Part shown: piece after piece, positions 7,538 through 15,110 of the stretch | Layout of the letters: every line of letters starts with the position of its first letter | How positions within the stretch are numbered: the first letter of the stretch is position 1 | Assembly: GCA_037131955.1 (NCBI GenBank) | Contig: JBAXQC010000067.1 | Coordinates: forward strand, 1-15,110 | DNA length: 15,110 nucleotides | Source: CAIMMJ01 sp037131955 | Lineage (GTDB): Bacteria > Bacteroidota > Bacteroidia > UBA4408 | Reading direction: 5' to 3' | Notes under the pieces: model-generated | Database searches by the model: none | What the model saw: only the letters and a program-made list of their open reading frames with translations | Told to the model about the DNA's origin: nothing | Position numbers and translations under genes: made by a program

Positions 7538-8599
7538 ATGACAGAAACAAAAGAGGATATAAGCAGGCTATCTAAACCACTTAGGATTTTGTTTCCTGTT
7601 TTTATTGGATTTGCTGTTACTGGTTATCTGTTTTATAGAAATTACAATTCAAATTCTTTTGAGAATTTTTCATGGACTGTAAAAACTGCTCAATGGCTGA
7701 TGTTGGGAGTACTTATGATTATTATAAGAGATTTGGCCTACATGGTTAGAATAAAGGAACTAACAAATAACGAACTAACATGGAAAAAATCTTTTGAAGT
7801 AATTATTTTATGGGAATTTTGTTCGGCAATAATGCCTGCTATTTTGGGCGGTGGCTTTGCTTTTGCAATTGCAATAATAAACAAAGAAAAAATTAAGTTG
7901 GGTAAAAGTATTTCGGTGGTGCTGTTTTCTTCGTTTTTAGACGGTTTGTTTTTTGCAATTTTTGCACCATTAATATATTTTACGCTTGGTTCAGAAAAGT
8001 TGTTTTCTAGTTTGAGTGCTTTTAGCAATCAACAAATGAGTTATGGACAAACACTAGAAATTACCTTTTGGACAATTTATTTTATAGTGCTTTTTTATAA
8101 ATTGCTCATTGCTTATGCTTTGTTTTTTAATGCAAGAGCTGTAAAAAAAATATTGTTAAAAATATTTTCTTTTTCACTACTAAAAAAGTGGCGTCCAGAA
8201 ATTTTAGAAGTAGCCACCGACATGGTTATAGCCTCAAAAGAACTTAAGAACGTTAAATTGTGGTATTGGATAAAAACATTTGCAGCAACGGTAGTTAGTT
8301 GGTCCGCAAGGTTTATTTTAATTAATTGCATAATAAAAGCCTTTAGCACGGTTCCATTTGACCATTATTTGTTGTACGGGCGCCAATTGGTGATAGGAAT
8401 TTTAATGATTGGCTCGCCAACCCCTGGCGGTGCTGGTGTTGCAGAACTTATGTTTTCTAATTTTTTGGGCGAGTTTATAGACAATAAATCATTAACCATT
8501 TTACTAACTATAATTTGGAGAATGATGAGCTATTACCCCTACATCATTGTTGGCGCAATAGTTTTGCCTAGGTGGATAAAAAGAGTGTGGAAAGATTAA
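7538..8599 (+). CDS. Flippase-like / lysylphosphatidylglycerol synthase TM-region family membrane protein (UPF0104)
   Basis: The 353-residue protein is an integral membrane protein with about seven or eight hydrophobic segments, near residues 16-34, 50-69, 86-112, 124-150, 175-197, 244-268, 284-300 and 318-345. The family signature is SPTPGGAGVAE (293-303), the conserved Pro-Gly-rich turn with a following Glu seen in the flippase domain of MprF and in the stand-alone UPF0104 proteins. MprF flippases move aminoacylated lipids across the inner membrane. For stand-alone members the substrate is generally unknown, and no synthase domain is attached here. It is not obviously in an operon: speA is 365 bases upstream and the opposing rhomboid gene overlaps its stop codon by 4 bases. 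Family is confident; lipid substrate is unassigned. Confidence 0.88.
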   Translation: MTETKEDISRLSKPLRILFPVFIGFAVTGYLFYRNYNSNSFENFSWTVKTAQWLMLGVLMIIIRDLAYMVRIKELTNNELTWKKSFEVIILWEFCSAIMPAILGGGFAFAIAIINKEKIKLGKSISVVLFSSFLDGLFFAIFAPLIYFTLGSEKLFSSLSAFSNQQMSYGQTLEITFWTIYFIVLFYKLLIAYALFFNARAVKKILLKIFSFSLLKKWRPEILEVATDMVIASKELKNVKLWYWIKTFAATVVSWSARFILINCIIKAFSTVPFDHYLLYGRQLVIGILMIGSPTPGGAGVAELMFSNFLGEFIDNKSLTILLTIIWRMMSYYPYIIVGAIVLPRWIKRVWKD

Positions 8600-9207
8600 A
8601 AAAGTTGGCTAAGAAAATTACCTAAAATTCTAGAATCCAGCAGCAGAGTGATAATAATTCCGAACAAGGCACCAAATAAATGTACATCATGCCCAATATT
8701 ATCACTTCCTTTTTTTGACATGTAGTAGGAGTAAAATAAGTAGAGCAATCCAAAAATCCAGGCAGGAATCATAATGGGAATAAATAGTAAGCCCATTTTT
8801 GTGGAAGGTTGCAAAATTATAAATGAAAAAACAATTGCCGATACAGCACCCGAAGCGCCTACGGCATTGTACCACGAATGAGTTTTGTGTTTTTCGAAGG
8901 AAGGAATAACGGAGGAAATTAATGCACCAACATACATTATTAAGAATAAAATATGACCTTTGGAGCCAGTTATTGCAACAAAAATATCTTCTACAGCTCC
9001 TCCAAAAGAAAAAAGCACATAAGCATTTACTGCTAAATGAATAAAATCGGCATGAACTAAACCATAAGAAAAAAACCTGTAATATTCTTTGTTGTAATTT
9101 ATTCTAACTGCGTTAAATAACAAGTTAAAATAGTAAGGTTTTGATTTATCAAACGATAGTACAGAAACTAAAATTGTGGCAATTAAAATTACCAGCGTAA
9201 TAGACAT
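8596..9207 (-). CDS. Rhomboid-family intramembrane serine protease
   Basis: Rhomboids cleave transmembrane segments inside the lipid bilayer. At 203 residues this is a minimal six-helix bacterial rhomboid. The catalytic serine is S119 in GASG, the catalytic histidine is H176 in HDVHLFGALFG, and H57 with N61 in HLAVN form the HxxxN motif of helix 2 that supports the oxyanion hole. There is no extra cytoplasmic domain and no zinc-finger or GlpG-type N-terminal extension. The ATG at 9207 follows the stop of the PD40 protein gene by 8 bases, so the two are almost certainly co-transcribed. The stop codon overlaps that of the convergent flippase-like gene. Substrates are not predictable; single-pass envelope proteins of the same region are candidates only by inference. 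Confidence 0.92.
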   Translation of the reverse strand: MSITLVILIATILVSVLSFDKSKPYYFNLLFNAVRINYNKEYYRFFSYGLVHADFIHLAVNAYVLFSFGGAVEDIFVAITGSKGHILFLIMYVGALISSVIPSFEKHKTHSWYNAVGASGAVSAIVFSFIILQPSTKMGLLFIPIMIPAWIFGLLYLFYSYYMSKKGSDNIGHDVHLFGALFGIIITLLLDSRILGNFLSQLF

Positions 9208-9215
9208 TTACGAAC

Positions 9216-10850
9216 TTATTTTCTTGGAAGCATAGTTACGTTTTTTTCCATAGAAGGCACAAAAGAACCTTTGCCCATGATAGAAATTTTTTCTTTATAG
9301 TCTTGGAAACCACCACACTTCACTTTTAGAAAATACTCGCCTGGTGGAAGAATAACCACGTATTTGTTGGTAATAGGATTAGGTATGTAATCGCCTACAA
9401 CTTTGTTTGTGCTTGCATTTAATACAGTAAGTGTTGGGTTTAATAATTTATTGCCTCCATCGTTACTGCCAATTACTCCTTTAACCACTGTAAGTTCTGC
9501 GTCAATAGAATTAAAAGTTACCCTGTAAATATCTAAATCTCCTTTGCCTTCGGGTCTAATTGCAGAAACATAGCCATAGCGCCCTTTTCCACTCATGCAA
9601 ATTCCATTGTTATCGTAAGCGTTATTCACAGGAAAACCTAAATTTAAAGGCATTCCCCATTGATTTTTTTCTTCGCTAAAATCAGATTTAAATACATCAA
9701 ATCCACCCATACTGTTGTGGCCTTTAGAAGCAAAATACAAAACATTTCCATCCATAGAAAGAAAAGGAAAATCTTCGTCGTAGGCAGTATTTATGTCCGG
9801 ACCAAGGTTTAATGCCTCACTCCATTCGCCATTTGGAAGGATTAATGAACGGTATAAATCAAAGCCTCCAAATCCTCCTGGCCTGTCGCTAGAAAAGTAC
9901 AATGTTTTTCCATCTGGAGAAATTGTAGCAGAATTTTCAAAGAATTTTGAATTAATATTTTCGTTTACTTTGAAAGGTTTTAGAATTTGATTTTGAAACT
10001 TAGGACCTACAAAAACATCTCCTAAACCTTGTCCTCCAGTTTGATTGTAATTAAATATTAGGGTAAGTCCATCAGCACACACTCCCATAATTTGTTCATC
10101 TCCTGCTTTTGTATTTATAACTTCACCAACATTTGTGCCTTGTTGCCAATCGCCCATAAAAACTTCAGAAATGTATACATCAGAGGTAAATTCACCATTT
10201 GCTTTTTTTACTCCATTGCCTTCTTGGCGAGAATTATAAATTAAAAATGATTCGTCGTAAGAGATAAACGGAGAATAATCGGCATAAGGCGTATTGATTT
10301 TTGTTCCAAGATTTTCGAAATTCACATCTATGGCTTTCGACATTAAATCTTTTGCATTGTTGCACATTTCAATTTCTCTTTCAATAGTTTTAAGGTCGGC
10401 ATCAGGAGTTGTAGGCTTTTCCTTAGCCATATTAAAGTATTTAAGCGCTTGATCGAATTTATTTGCATAGGTGTATGCTTTAGCTAAGTAATAGTAAATA
10501 CCGGGATTGTTATCGGGGTCAAGCGCTAATGGCTCTAGAAAAGGAATAGCTCTAGATTTATCGCCGTTCATGTACATATAGCATAAACCAACCCGAAAAG
10601 CCAATTGATTGTCTTTGGGAGATTGTCCCATTCTTTTTAAGTATTCAACCAATGCATCGGGGTAATTTTTGAACATAAAAAAATCTTCTGCAGATTGTGC
10701 TTTTACTTCAGATTCAGGATTAACGACTGGCTTTACAGCTGGTTTTGCAGCACTAGATTTAGCAGCCGGCGCTGCAGGTTTAGTTTGTGCAAACAAAGAG
10801 TTTGATACAAATAAAACAAATGCAATTAGAAGTAGTGTATTTTTGTTCAT
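9216..10850 (-). CDS. TPR / PD40 beta-propeller envelope protein, PorE-like without OmpA domain
   Basis: The 544-residue protein has a signal peptide (cleavage probably after SLFA, residue 21), a Pro/Ala/Lys-rich linker (22-45), TPR-like helices (about 53-170), and a five-bladed PD40/WD40-like propeller with blades near 193-230, 255-283, 307-334 (SPDGKTLYFSSDRPGGFGG), 360-389 and 416-444. A carboxypeptidase-regulatory-like beta domain follows at about 453-525 (PPGEYFLKVKCGGFQ). This order (TPR, propeller, regulatory-like domain) is that of PorE of the type IX secretion system and related Bacteroidota proteins. Those end in a peptidoglycan-binding OmpA domain, which is absent here: the protein stops at LPRK and the next gene starts 8 bases later, leaving no room for a lost C-terminus. 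It is probably periplasmic or bound to the outer membrane. A role in gliding or secretion is only a guess. The rhomboid gene follows in the same unit. Confidence 0.88.
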   Translation of the reverse strand: MNKNTLLLIAFVLFVSNSLFAQTKPAAPAAKSSAAKPAVKPVVNPESEVKAQSAEDFFMFKNYPDALVEYLKRMGQSPKDNQLAFRVGLCYMYMNGDKSRAIPFLEPLALDPDNNPGIYYYLAKAYTYANKFDQALKYFNMAKEKPTTPDADLKTIEREIEMCNNAKDLMSKAIDVNFENLGTKINTPYADYSPFISYDESFLIYNSRQEGNGVKKANGEFTSDVYISEVFMGDWQQGTNVGEVINTKAGDEQIMGVCADGLTLIFNYNQTGGQGLGDVFVGPKFQNQILKPFKVNENINSKFFENSATISPDGKTLYFSSDRPGGFGGFDLYRSLILPNGEWSEALNLGPDINTAYDEDFPFLSMDGNVLYFASKGHNSMGGFDVFKSDFSEEKNQWGMPLNLGFPVNNAYDNNGICMSGKGRYGYVSAIRPEGKGDLDIYRVTFNSIDAELTVVKGVIGSNDGGNKLLNPTLTVLNASTNKVVGDYIPNPITNKYVVILPPGEYFLKVKCGGFQDYKEKISIMGKGSFVPSMEKNVTMLPRK

Positions 10851-10906
10851 ATATACTTAAAGCTATTCTGCGAATTTATACGATTATTTTTACTTATTAA
10901 ACTTTA

Positions 10907-12523
10907 TTAATCAATTACTAGAATTTTTAATGAAAAACCCCAAGGCTGAGCAATTTCTAATAGTTGATCCAGAAAATAAAAACCGTTTCTAGAAAGGTAT
11001 TGAATTCCACTGTCTACTCTTTCGTTTAATACTCCTTGCGGTTTTATTCTTTCTGAAGTTTTTTGAATTTGTTTTGTTTGTTGTTCAAACTTTAGTTTTT
11101 GTGCTTTATTTATTTTTTGCTCCAGGTTGTTTAATCCTGCAATGCTTTTTACTTTTTCTGCTTCAACTGATCCTTGCAAAGTAACATCAACTAATTTTGC
11201 TTGTTCTAAAATTTGCACAAATAAATTAGTAAGCTCCAACTTTTGATTTTCTAAAGAAATGTCTTCAGAATTTTTTTCTAGAAAAATTTTCACCAGCTCG
11301 CCGGATGGTTTTAGTAAATCTACTGCAGTAAATCCAAGAGTTAAAAATTTATCATACAATTTACGTTCAATGGGCAACACAGAATTTCTTTGAATAATCA
11401 TTGGCATTTGAATAGAGGCTGCAGCAAAGCTTTTTGCTAATTGCAACCAATAAGAAACCTCTGCCCCACCCCCAATATATGCAATGTTTGGCAAAATTAA
11501 TTCTTGATAAAGTGGCCGAAAAAAAACATTTGGACTTACATTTTCTGGATTACTTTTTAATAAATTTTCAAATTCAGAAATTAAAAATTCTTTCCCATTT
11601 CCTAAAATTACATTACCATTTTCTATTTCTACTTTATTTCTTAACCCATCATCAAAATAGAAAAAATTTATTGCTCTTGCTTTTGCTTGCAATTTATTTT
11701 CGGGAATAATGTTGTGAGCTACCAAGTTGTTTGACGATTCATTTACTTGCGATAAAATAAATTGTTCTTTGAATTCTTTTTGAAACAAATCTGTTGCTAA
11801 TTTTTTTAGCTCCACATCATTTGCACTTAATGCCAACATTCCGTAACGGCCAAACAAAAAATGAATCAGTTGACGTGTTGCAACAGTGAGATTAGTAGTT
11901 GAGGTATAAATTTTTTTTATTTCAGTAAGAATTTCTTGCTGGTAACTTCCCCATTTTTCTTCAATTAATTTTATAGCTTCTGCAAAAACACTTGTATTAA
12001 AATCTCCTGTAGGAACTTTGTTGAGATCTAAATCATTGGCACCAATTTTAGAATTAAAAAAATGCAAATGATTTATTTCATTAAAGTCATGGTCTTCGTC
12101 GGCCATCCAAAAAATTGGAACAACAGAAACACCCAATTTATTTTCTATTTCTTTTGCAAGAGAAATGGTATGTATCGCCTTTAAAATAAAATAAAGTGGT
12201 CCGGCAGCAAAGCTAAGTTGATGTCCGGTTGTTACGGTAAACGTATTTTCGTTTTTTAGGGCATTTAATGACTTTTTTTCTGCTTCGCCAATAGCAATTT
12301 GGTTGTATTGAGTAGTTAAAGATTGGCAAAGCACTTTTCTAAAATGCGATGGATATGTTTTGTTTTCAATTAGTTTTTTTGCAAATTCAATGGTATTAAA
12401 ACCAGCAATAAAGGGCTTTAGAGCATCGTCCTTTTCTGCTAATTTTTGTAACCAAGACGAAAAAACTAAATCAGAATTAAATGGTAGTTCTATTGAATTA
12501 TTTTTAGAAAGTGAAACACTCAT
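10907..12523 (-). CDS. bshC: Bacillithiol biosynthesis cysteine-adding enzyme BshC
   Basis: BshC performs the last step of bacillithiol synthesis, adding cysteine to glucosaminyl-malate. Bacillithiol is a low-molecular-weight thiol used in place of glutathione by Firmicutes and many Bacteroidota. At 538 residues the length is typical. The nucleotide-binding-like core shows TTGHQLSFAAGPLY (98-111) and PIFWMADEDHDFNE (136-149), both hallmark segments of the YllA/BshC family. A further conserved part is QRNSVLPIERK near residue 383. A long charged helix at about 430-505 matches the family's coiled coil, and the protein ends in the beta segment GFSLKILVID. The gene lies 30 bases after the MBL-fold hydrolase gene and 56 bases before the PD40 gene. 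bshA and bshB are not in the window. Confidence 0.95.
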   Translation of the reverse strand: MSVSLSKNNSIELPFNSDLVFSSWLQKLAEKDDALKPFIAGFNTIEFAKKLIENKTYPSHFRKVLCQSLTTQYNQIAIGEAEKKSLNALKNENTFTVTTGHQLSFAAGPLYFILKAIHTISLAKEIENKLGVSVVPIFWMADEDHDFNEINHLHFFNSKIGANDLDLNKVPTGDFNTSVFAEAIKLIEEKWGSYQQEILTEIKKIYTSTTNLTVATRQLIHFLFGRYGMLALSANDVELKKLATDLFQKEFKEQFILSQVNESSNNLVAHNIIPENKLQAKARAINFFYFDDGLRNKVEIENGNVILGNGKEFLISEFENLLKSNPENVSPNVFFRPLYQELILPNIAYIGGGAEVSYWLQLAKSFAAASIQMPMIIQRNSVLPIERKLYDKFLTLGFTAVDLLKPSGELVKIFLEKNSEDISLENQKLELTNLFVQILEQAKLVDVTLQGSVEAEKVKSIAGLNNLEQKINKAQKLKFEQQTKQIQKTSERIKPQGVLNERVDSGIQYLSRNGFYFLDQLLEIAQPWGFSLKILVID

Positions 12524-12553
12524 GGTTGAAATTTTATCAATTTAGTTATATTC

Positions 12554-13396
12554 TTATAAAATTTCATTTAACGTAAAAGTGCTTTTTGCTCTAATTCCTC
12601 TATCTGTATTTTCTAGTGTGCAGCACTCTATTAATGGATCGTGCTCAAAAAACAACGTATAATTTTTATTCACTGCTTCAGTAAGAATTAATTCTTTTTC
12701 AGTTAATGTCATTAATGGTCTTACGTCGTAACCCATAATGTAAGGCAATGGCAAATGACCAATAGATGGAATTAAATCGGCCATGTATAATACTGTTAAA
12801 TCATTGTATTTAATTCTTGGTAACATCATAGCTTCGGTATGACCATTAACCGTTATAAAATCTAATTCTGGAATAATAAAATCTCCATCGCTTAAAAACT
12901 TCAATTGGCCTGATTCTTCAATGGGTAAAATGTTTTCTTTTAGGAAACTTGCTTTTTCTCTATTATTTGGATGTACCGCCCAGTTCCAATGATTTTTATT
13001 ACTCCAATATGTTGCGTTTGGAAAAGCTGGAATAAATTTATCATTGGATTTATCTCTTACAATAGCGCCGCCACAATGGTCGAAATGCAAATGGGTAAGA
13101 AAAACATCAGTAATTTGTTCCATGCTAAAACCTGCATTTTCAATAGACTTTTTTAGTGAATCGTTTCCGCTTAAAAAATAAAAACTAAAAAACTTTTCAT
13201 TTTGTTTATCTCCCAATCCCGTATCAATTAATATTAAACGATTACCACTTTCTATAAGCAAACATCTCATTGCCCAATTGCACATGTTGTTTTGGTCGGC
13301 TGGGTTTAGTTTATTCCAAATAGATTTAGGAACAACGCCAAACATTGCACCACCGTCTAGTTTAAAATTTCCTGTATTTATGGTATGAAGTTTCAT
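12554..13396 (-). CDS. MBL-fold metallo-hydrolase
   Basis: This 280-residue protein is a complete metallo-beta-lactamase-fold hydrolase. The zinc motif HxHxDH is H102, H104, D106 and H107 in THLHFDHCGG; further ligands are H186 (GHTEAM), D207 (MADLIP) and H252 (FEHDP). The early strand pattern LLIESGNRLILIDTGLGD is typical of the lactonase-like branch (AiiA/YtnP type), which includes N-acyl-homoserine lactonases and many enzymes of unknown substrate. There is no signal peptide, so it acts in the cytoplasm. It lies 30 bases upstream of bshC on the same strand and 63 bases after the LRR gene. A thiol-related substrate is conceivable from the bshC neighbour but unsupported by sequence. The family is certain; the substrate is unknown. 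Confidence 0.9.
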   Translation of the reverse strand: MKLHTINTGNFKLDGGAMFGVVPKSIWNKLNPADQNNMCNWAMRCLLIESGNRLILIDTGLGDKQNEKFFSFYFLSGNDSLKKSIENAGFSMEQITDVFLTHLHFDHCGGAIVRDKSNDKFIPAFPNATYWSNKNHWNWAVHPNNREKASFLKENILPIEESGQLKFLSDGDFIIPELDFITVNGHTEAMMLPRIKYNDLTVLYMADLIPSIGHLPLPYIMGYDVRPLMTLTEKELILTEAVNKNYTLFFEHDPLIECCTLENTDRGIRAKSTFTLNEIL

Positions 13397-13459
13397 TTTA
13401 AATGATAAATAATTAGAGAATAAAAGTAGATATTAAATTTGATTTGAAACTTATAAAAG

Positions 13460-14233
13460 CTAAGGATTAACTTTTACAATAATCTTTAAGCGGTACTTAC
13501 TTTGGTTGAGTGTTCCTGGCAATACAGTTCTATTATCAATGTAAATGTATTCTAGTTTTTGAAGTTTTGAAATCCCGTTAGGAACAACAATTTCATTGCC
13601 ACAAAAAGCTACATTCAATGAAAATAATTCTTTTAAATTTTCTAGTTCTTTTGGCAGTTCATAGTCTATTTGATTTTTACCTATCGAAAAAACTTGCAAA
13701 TTTTCTAATTCACCAATTTCCTTGGGTATGCAGTTTAAGTAATTAAAGTCTAAAAACAATCGAGTTAGCTTTTTTAAATTTCCTATTTCGGGATTCAGAA
13801 AAGTTAGTTGATTGTGCGTAACATCTAAATAAATTAAGTTGTTCAGCTGAAAAAGTACATCAGGAAGAACTGAAAACTCATTCCCTCTTAACGACAAAAC
13901 TTCTAATTCTTCATTTTCACATAGAGTAGAAGGCAATGAACTTAATTTATTATTTCCTATCAAGAGTTTTTTTAGATTTTTTAGTTTAAAAATTTCGGGA
14001 GGAATAGATTTTATTTTATTGTGATGTATTGTTATACCTTCTAGTTGTGGGTAATTTAAGAGCCTCATTGGAAATTCAGTGAGGCCGCAGTAACTTAAGT
14101 TTATTTCTTTTTTTCCAATACTTCTTGCAAATGCATTTTCTGCGTTTCTGCTGGGTTGACACGAAAAAAAATTGGCAATTAACAAAATAATAAAGCACTG
14201 AATATTATAATTTTTAATGGCAATTTTTATCAA
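13460..14233 (-). CDS. Leucine-rich-repeat lipoprotein with TTG start
   Basis: The 257-residue protein starts with a lipoprotein-type signal: lysines early on, a hydrophobic stretch (residues 13-23) and a lipobox ending in FFSC with the acylated cysteine at about C25, then QPSRNAE. Eight or so leucine-rich repeats of roughly 23 residues follow, from about residue 45 to 240, of the LxxLxLxxNxLxxLPxxI type (for example LKKLLIGNNKLSSLP and LIYLDVTHNQLTFL). LRR arrays bind proteins; the partner is unknown and no other domain is present. The start codon is TTG at 14231-14233: the frame holds no ATG between an upstream in-frame stop (inside the end of the preceding gene) and the lipobox. The gene begins 11 bases after the stop of the flavoprotein gene, so co-transcription is likely. 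It is probably surface- or periplasm-anchored. Confidence 0.85.
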   Translation of the reverse strand: MIKIAIKNYNIQCFIILLIANFFSCQPSRNAENAFARSIGKKEINLSYCGLTEFPMRLLNYPQLEGITIHHNKIKSIPPEIFKLKNLKKLLIGNNKLSSLPSTLCENEELEVLSLRGNEFSVLPDVLFQLNNLIYLDVTHNQLTFLNPEIGNLKKLTRLFLDFNYLNCIPKEIGELENLQVFSIGKNQIDYELPKELENLKELFSLNVAFCGNEIVVPNGISKLQKLEYIYIDNRTVLPGTLNQSKYRLKIIVKVNP

Positions 14234-14244
14234 GGGAAAAAGTA

Positions 14245-14970
14245 TTAATCGTACAACTCAAATCTTATTTGGTCTTTGGAATAACCTAAATCCATGAGAT
14301 TTTTTTTGGCTTCCATTATCATAGATTTCCAGCCACATAAATAAAATAGTGCCGGACGTTTATCCTTGTATAAATCTAAATATACATCGTGCACGTATCC
14401 ATTTTTTCCAGTCCAATCAGGTTCTTTGGCTCTGGAGAGTACAGGTATAAAATTAAAATTATTCATTTCTGTTTCCAAGTCTTTCATTTCCTTAAAATAC
14501 AAAATATCTTGCGGCATTCTTGCTCCAAAAATTAGATAGATTTGAGGATATTCTATTTTGTGTTTTTTAATATCTAGAATCATAGAACGGAAAGGAGCAA
14601 TTCCTGTTCCTGTGCAAATAAAACAAACATCATTTAAAAAACTTTCTGGTCTTGGTCTTACAAATTTTCCGATAGGGGCAGATATTAAAACATCACTCCC
14701 CACTCCCACTTCATTAAATAAATAAGGCGTGCCTAGTCCATCTTCTTTTAACACAATTATTAATTCAATAATGTTGTCATCAGGCGGTGCACAAGCAATG
14801 GAATATGCCCTTGTTGTTATTTTAGAAGGAATAGGCAAATCCAACATTACGAACTGCCCGGCATTAAATTCAAATTTTTGTACGTGTGGAATTTGAAAGA
14901 AAAATCTTTTTACGATGGGAGTTTCGTCAATTATGGCAACTACTTTTGAATTAAAAAATTGATAGGCCAT
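14245..14970 (-). CDS. Ferredoxin-NADP reductase-like FAD/NAD(P)-binding oxidoreductase
   Basis: This 241-residue flavoprotein has the two-domain ferredoxin-NADP(+) reductase fold and would transfer electrons between NAD(P)H and a partner such as ferredoxin, flavodoxin or an oxygenase component. The FAD motif RxYS is RAYS (54-57), followed by a GLGTPYLF phosphate-contact region (78-85). The pyridine-nucleotide domain begins with CTGTGIAPFRS (119-129), continues with LIFGARMPQDILY (136-148) and contains YLCGW (210-214). It ends in FELYD, with a near-terminal Tyr. No iron-sulphur domain is fused. It is the first complete gene of the - strand series and is followed after 11 bases by the LRR lipoprotein gene. 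The electron partner is not identifiable here. Family is confident; the natural acceptor is unknown. Confidence 0.9.
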   Translation of the reverse strand: MAYQFFNSKVVAIIDETPIVKRFFFQIPHVQKFEFNAGQFVMLDLPIPSKITTRAYSIACAPPDDNIIELIIVLKEDGLGTPYLFNEVGVGSDVLISAPIGKFVRPRPESFLNDVCFICTGTGIAPFRSMILDIKKHKIEYPQIYLIFGARMPQDILYFKEMKDLETEMNNFNFIPVLSRAKEPDWTGKNGYVHDVYLDLYKDKRPALFYLCGWKSMIMEAKKNLMDLGYSKDQIRFELYD

Positions 14971-15042
14971 ACATTTAATTTTTACAACAAATAAAAATAA
15001 TCTTTTGGTAATTCAAGAACCAAATTACTAAAATATAATTGC

Positions 15043-15110
15043 CTAAAAAATAATTGGCAAAGTTTTTAAAACAAATTCATGCATATCGTTGGTATAATCT
15101 AAATGGGTAA
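15043..15110 (-). CDS. Possible C-terminal end of an unidentified gene (partial)
   Basis: On the - strand one frame is open from the window edge to a TAG at 15043-15045 and reads THLDYTNDMHEFVLKTLPII plus F. The other two - strand frames stop within the first dozen codons. The peptide looks plausible as the end of a globular protein, and the position is where an upstream gene of the - strand series would finish. Twenty-two codons are too few to identify a family, and the frame could be open by chance. The 72 bases between it and the flavoprotein ATG show nothing else recognisable. Confidence 0.35.
   Translation of the reverse strand, partial: THLDYTNDMHEFVLKTLPIIF

Noticed and set aside
9216..10850. 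Frameshift that hides an OmpA domain after the PD40 protein
   Set aside because: Only 8 bases separate its stop from the rhomboid ATG, and the downstream frame is a complete rhomboid.
10669..10860. A 63-codon + strand frame rich in Ala and Gly
   Set aside because: It is the complement of the Ala/Pro/Lys-rich linker and signal peptide of the PD40 protein gene.

Overview
The window comes from an AT-rich bacterial chromosome, most probably a member of the Bacteroidota (Flavobacteriales or a related order). The evidence is the GyrA tail followed directly by an exported TPR protein, a fold-III arginine decarboxylase of the form common in flavobacteria, a bacillithiol-synthesis gene (bshC), a PorE-like TPR/PD40 envelope protein, and A/T-rich start regions without clear Shine-Dalgarno sequences. 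Coding density is high. I see no tRNA, rRNA, CRISPR array, insertion sequence or prophage.

Layout. (1) Bases 1-1982, + strand: the C-terminal part of DNA gyrase subunit A, then an exported TPR protein whose ATG directly abuts the gyrA stop. A strong hairpin terminator at 2013-2041 closes this unit and probably also serves the opposing unit. (2) Bases 5565-2181, - strand: an apparent operon of arginase-family hydrolase, arginyl-tRNA synthetase and a NUMOD4/HNH-like protein with a C-terminal helix-turn-helix. (3) Bases 5781-7172, + strand: arginine decarboxylase, divergent from the arginase across a 215-bp AT-rich region that holds an imperfect inverted repeat. (4) Bases 7173-7537: a gene-free gap of 365 bp. 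(5) Bases 7538-8599, + strand: a membrane protein of the flippase-like / UPF0104 family, whose stop codon overlaps that of the opposing rhomboid gene. (6) Bases 14970-8596, - strand: six genes in one direction, in transcription order a ferredoxin-NADP-reductase-like flavoprotein, a leucine-rich-repeat lipoprotein, an MBL-fold hydrolase, BshC, a TPR/PD40 envelope protein and a rhomboid protease. At the right edge there may be the last codons of another - strand gene.

How the genes fit together. The middle of the window is an arginine junction: the same amino acid can be hydrolysed (arginase), charged to tRNA (ArgS) or decarboxylated towards polyamines (SpeA), and the first two of these are transcribed divergently from the third. 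The six-gene run mixes redox/thiol functions (flavoprotein, BshC) with envelope proteins (lipoprotein, PD40 protein, rhomboid); I cannot show that they form one pathway.

Most of the window is ordinary core genome. I found no convincing new multi-gene system. The less usual points are the degenerate HNH protein behind argS, the PorE-like protein without an OmpA domain packed against a rhomboid protease, the inverted repeat in the speA leader, and a lipoprotein gene that seems to need a TTG start.
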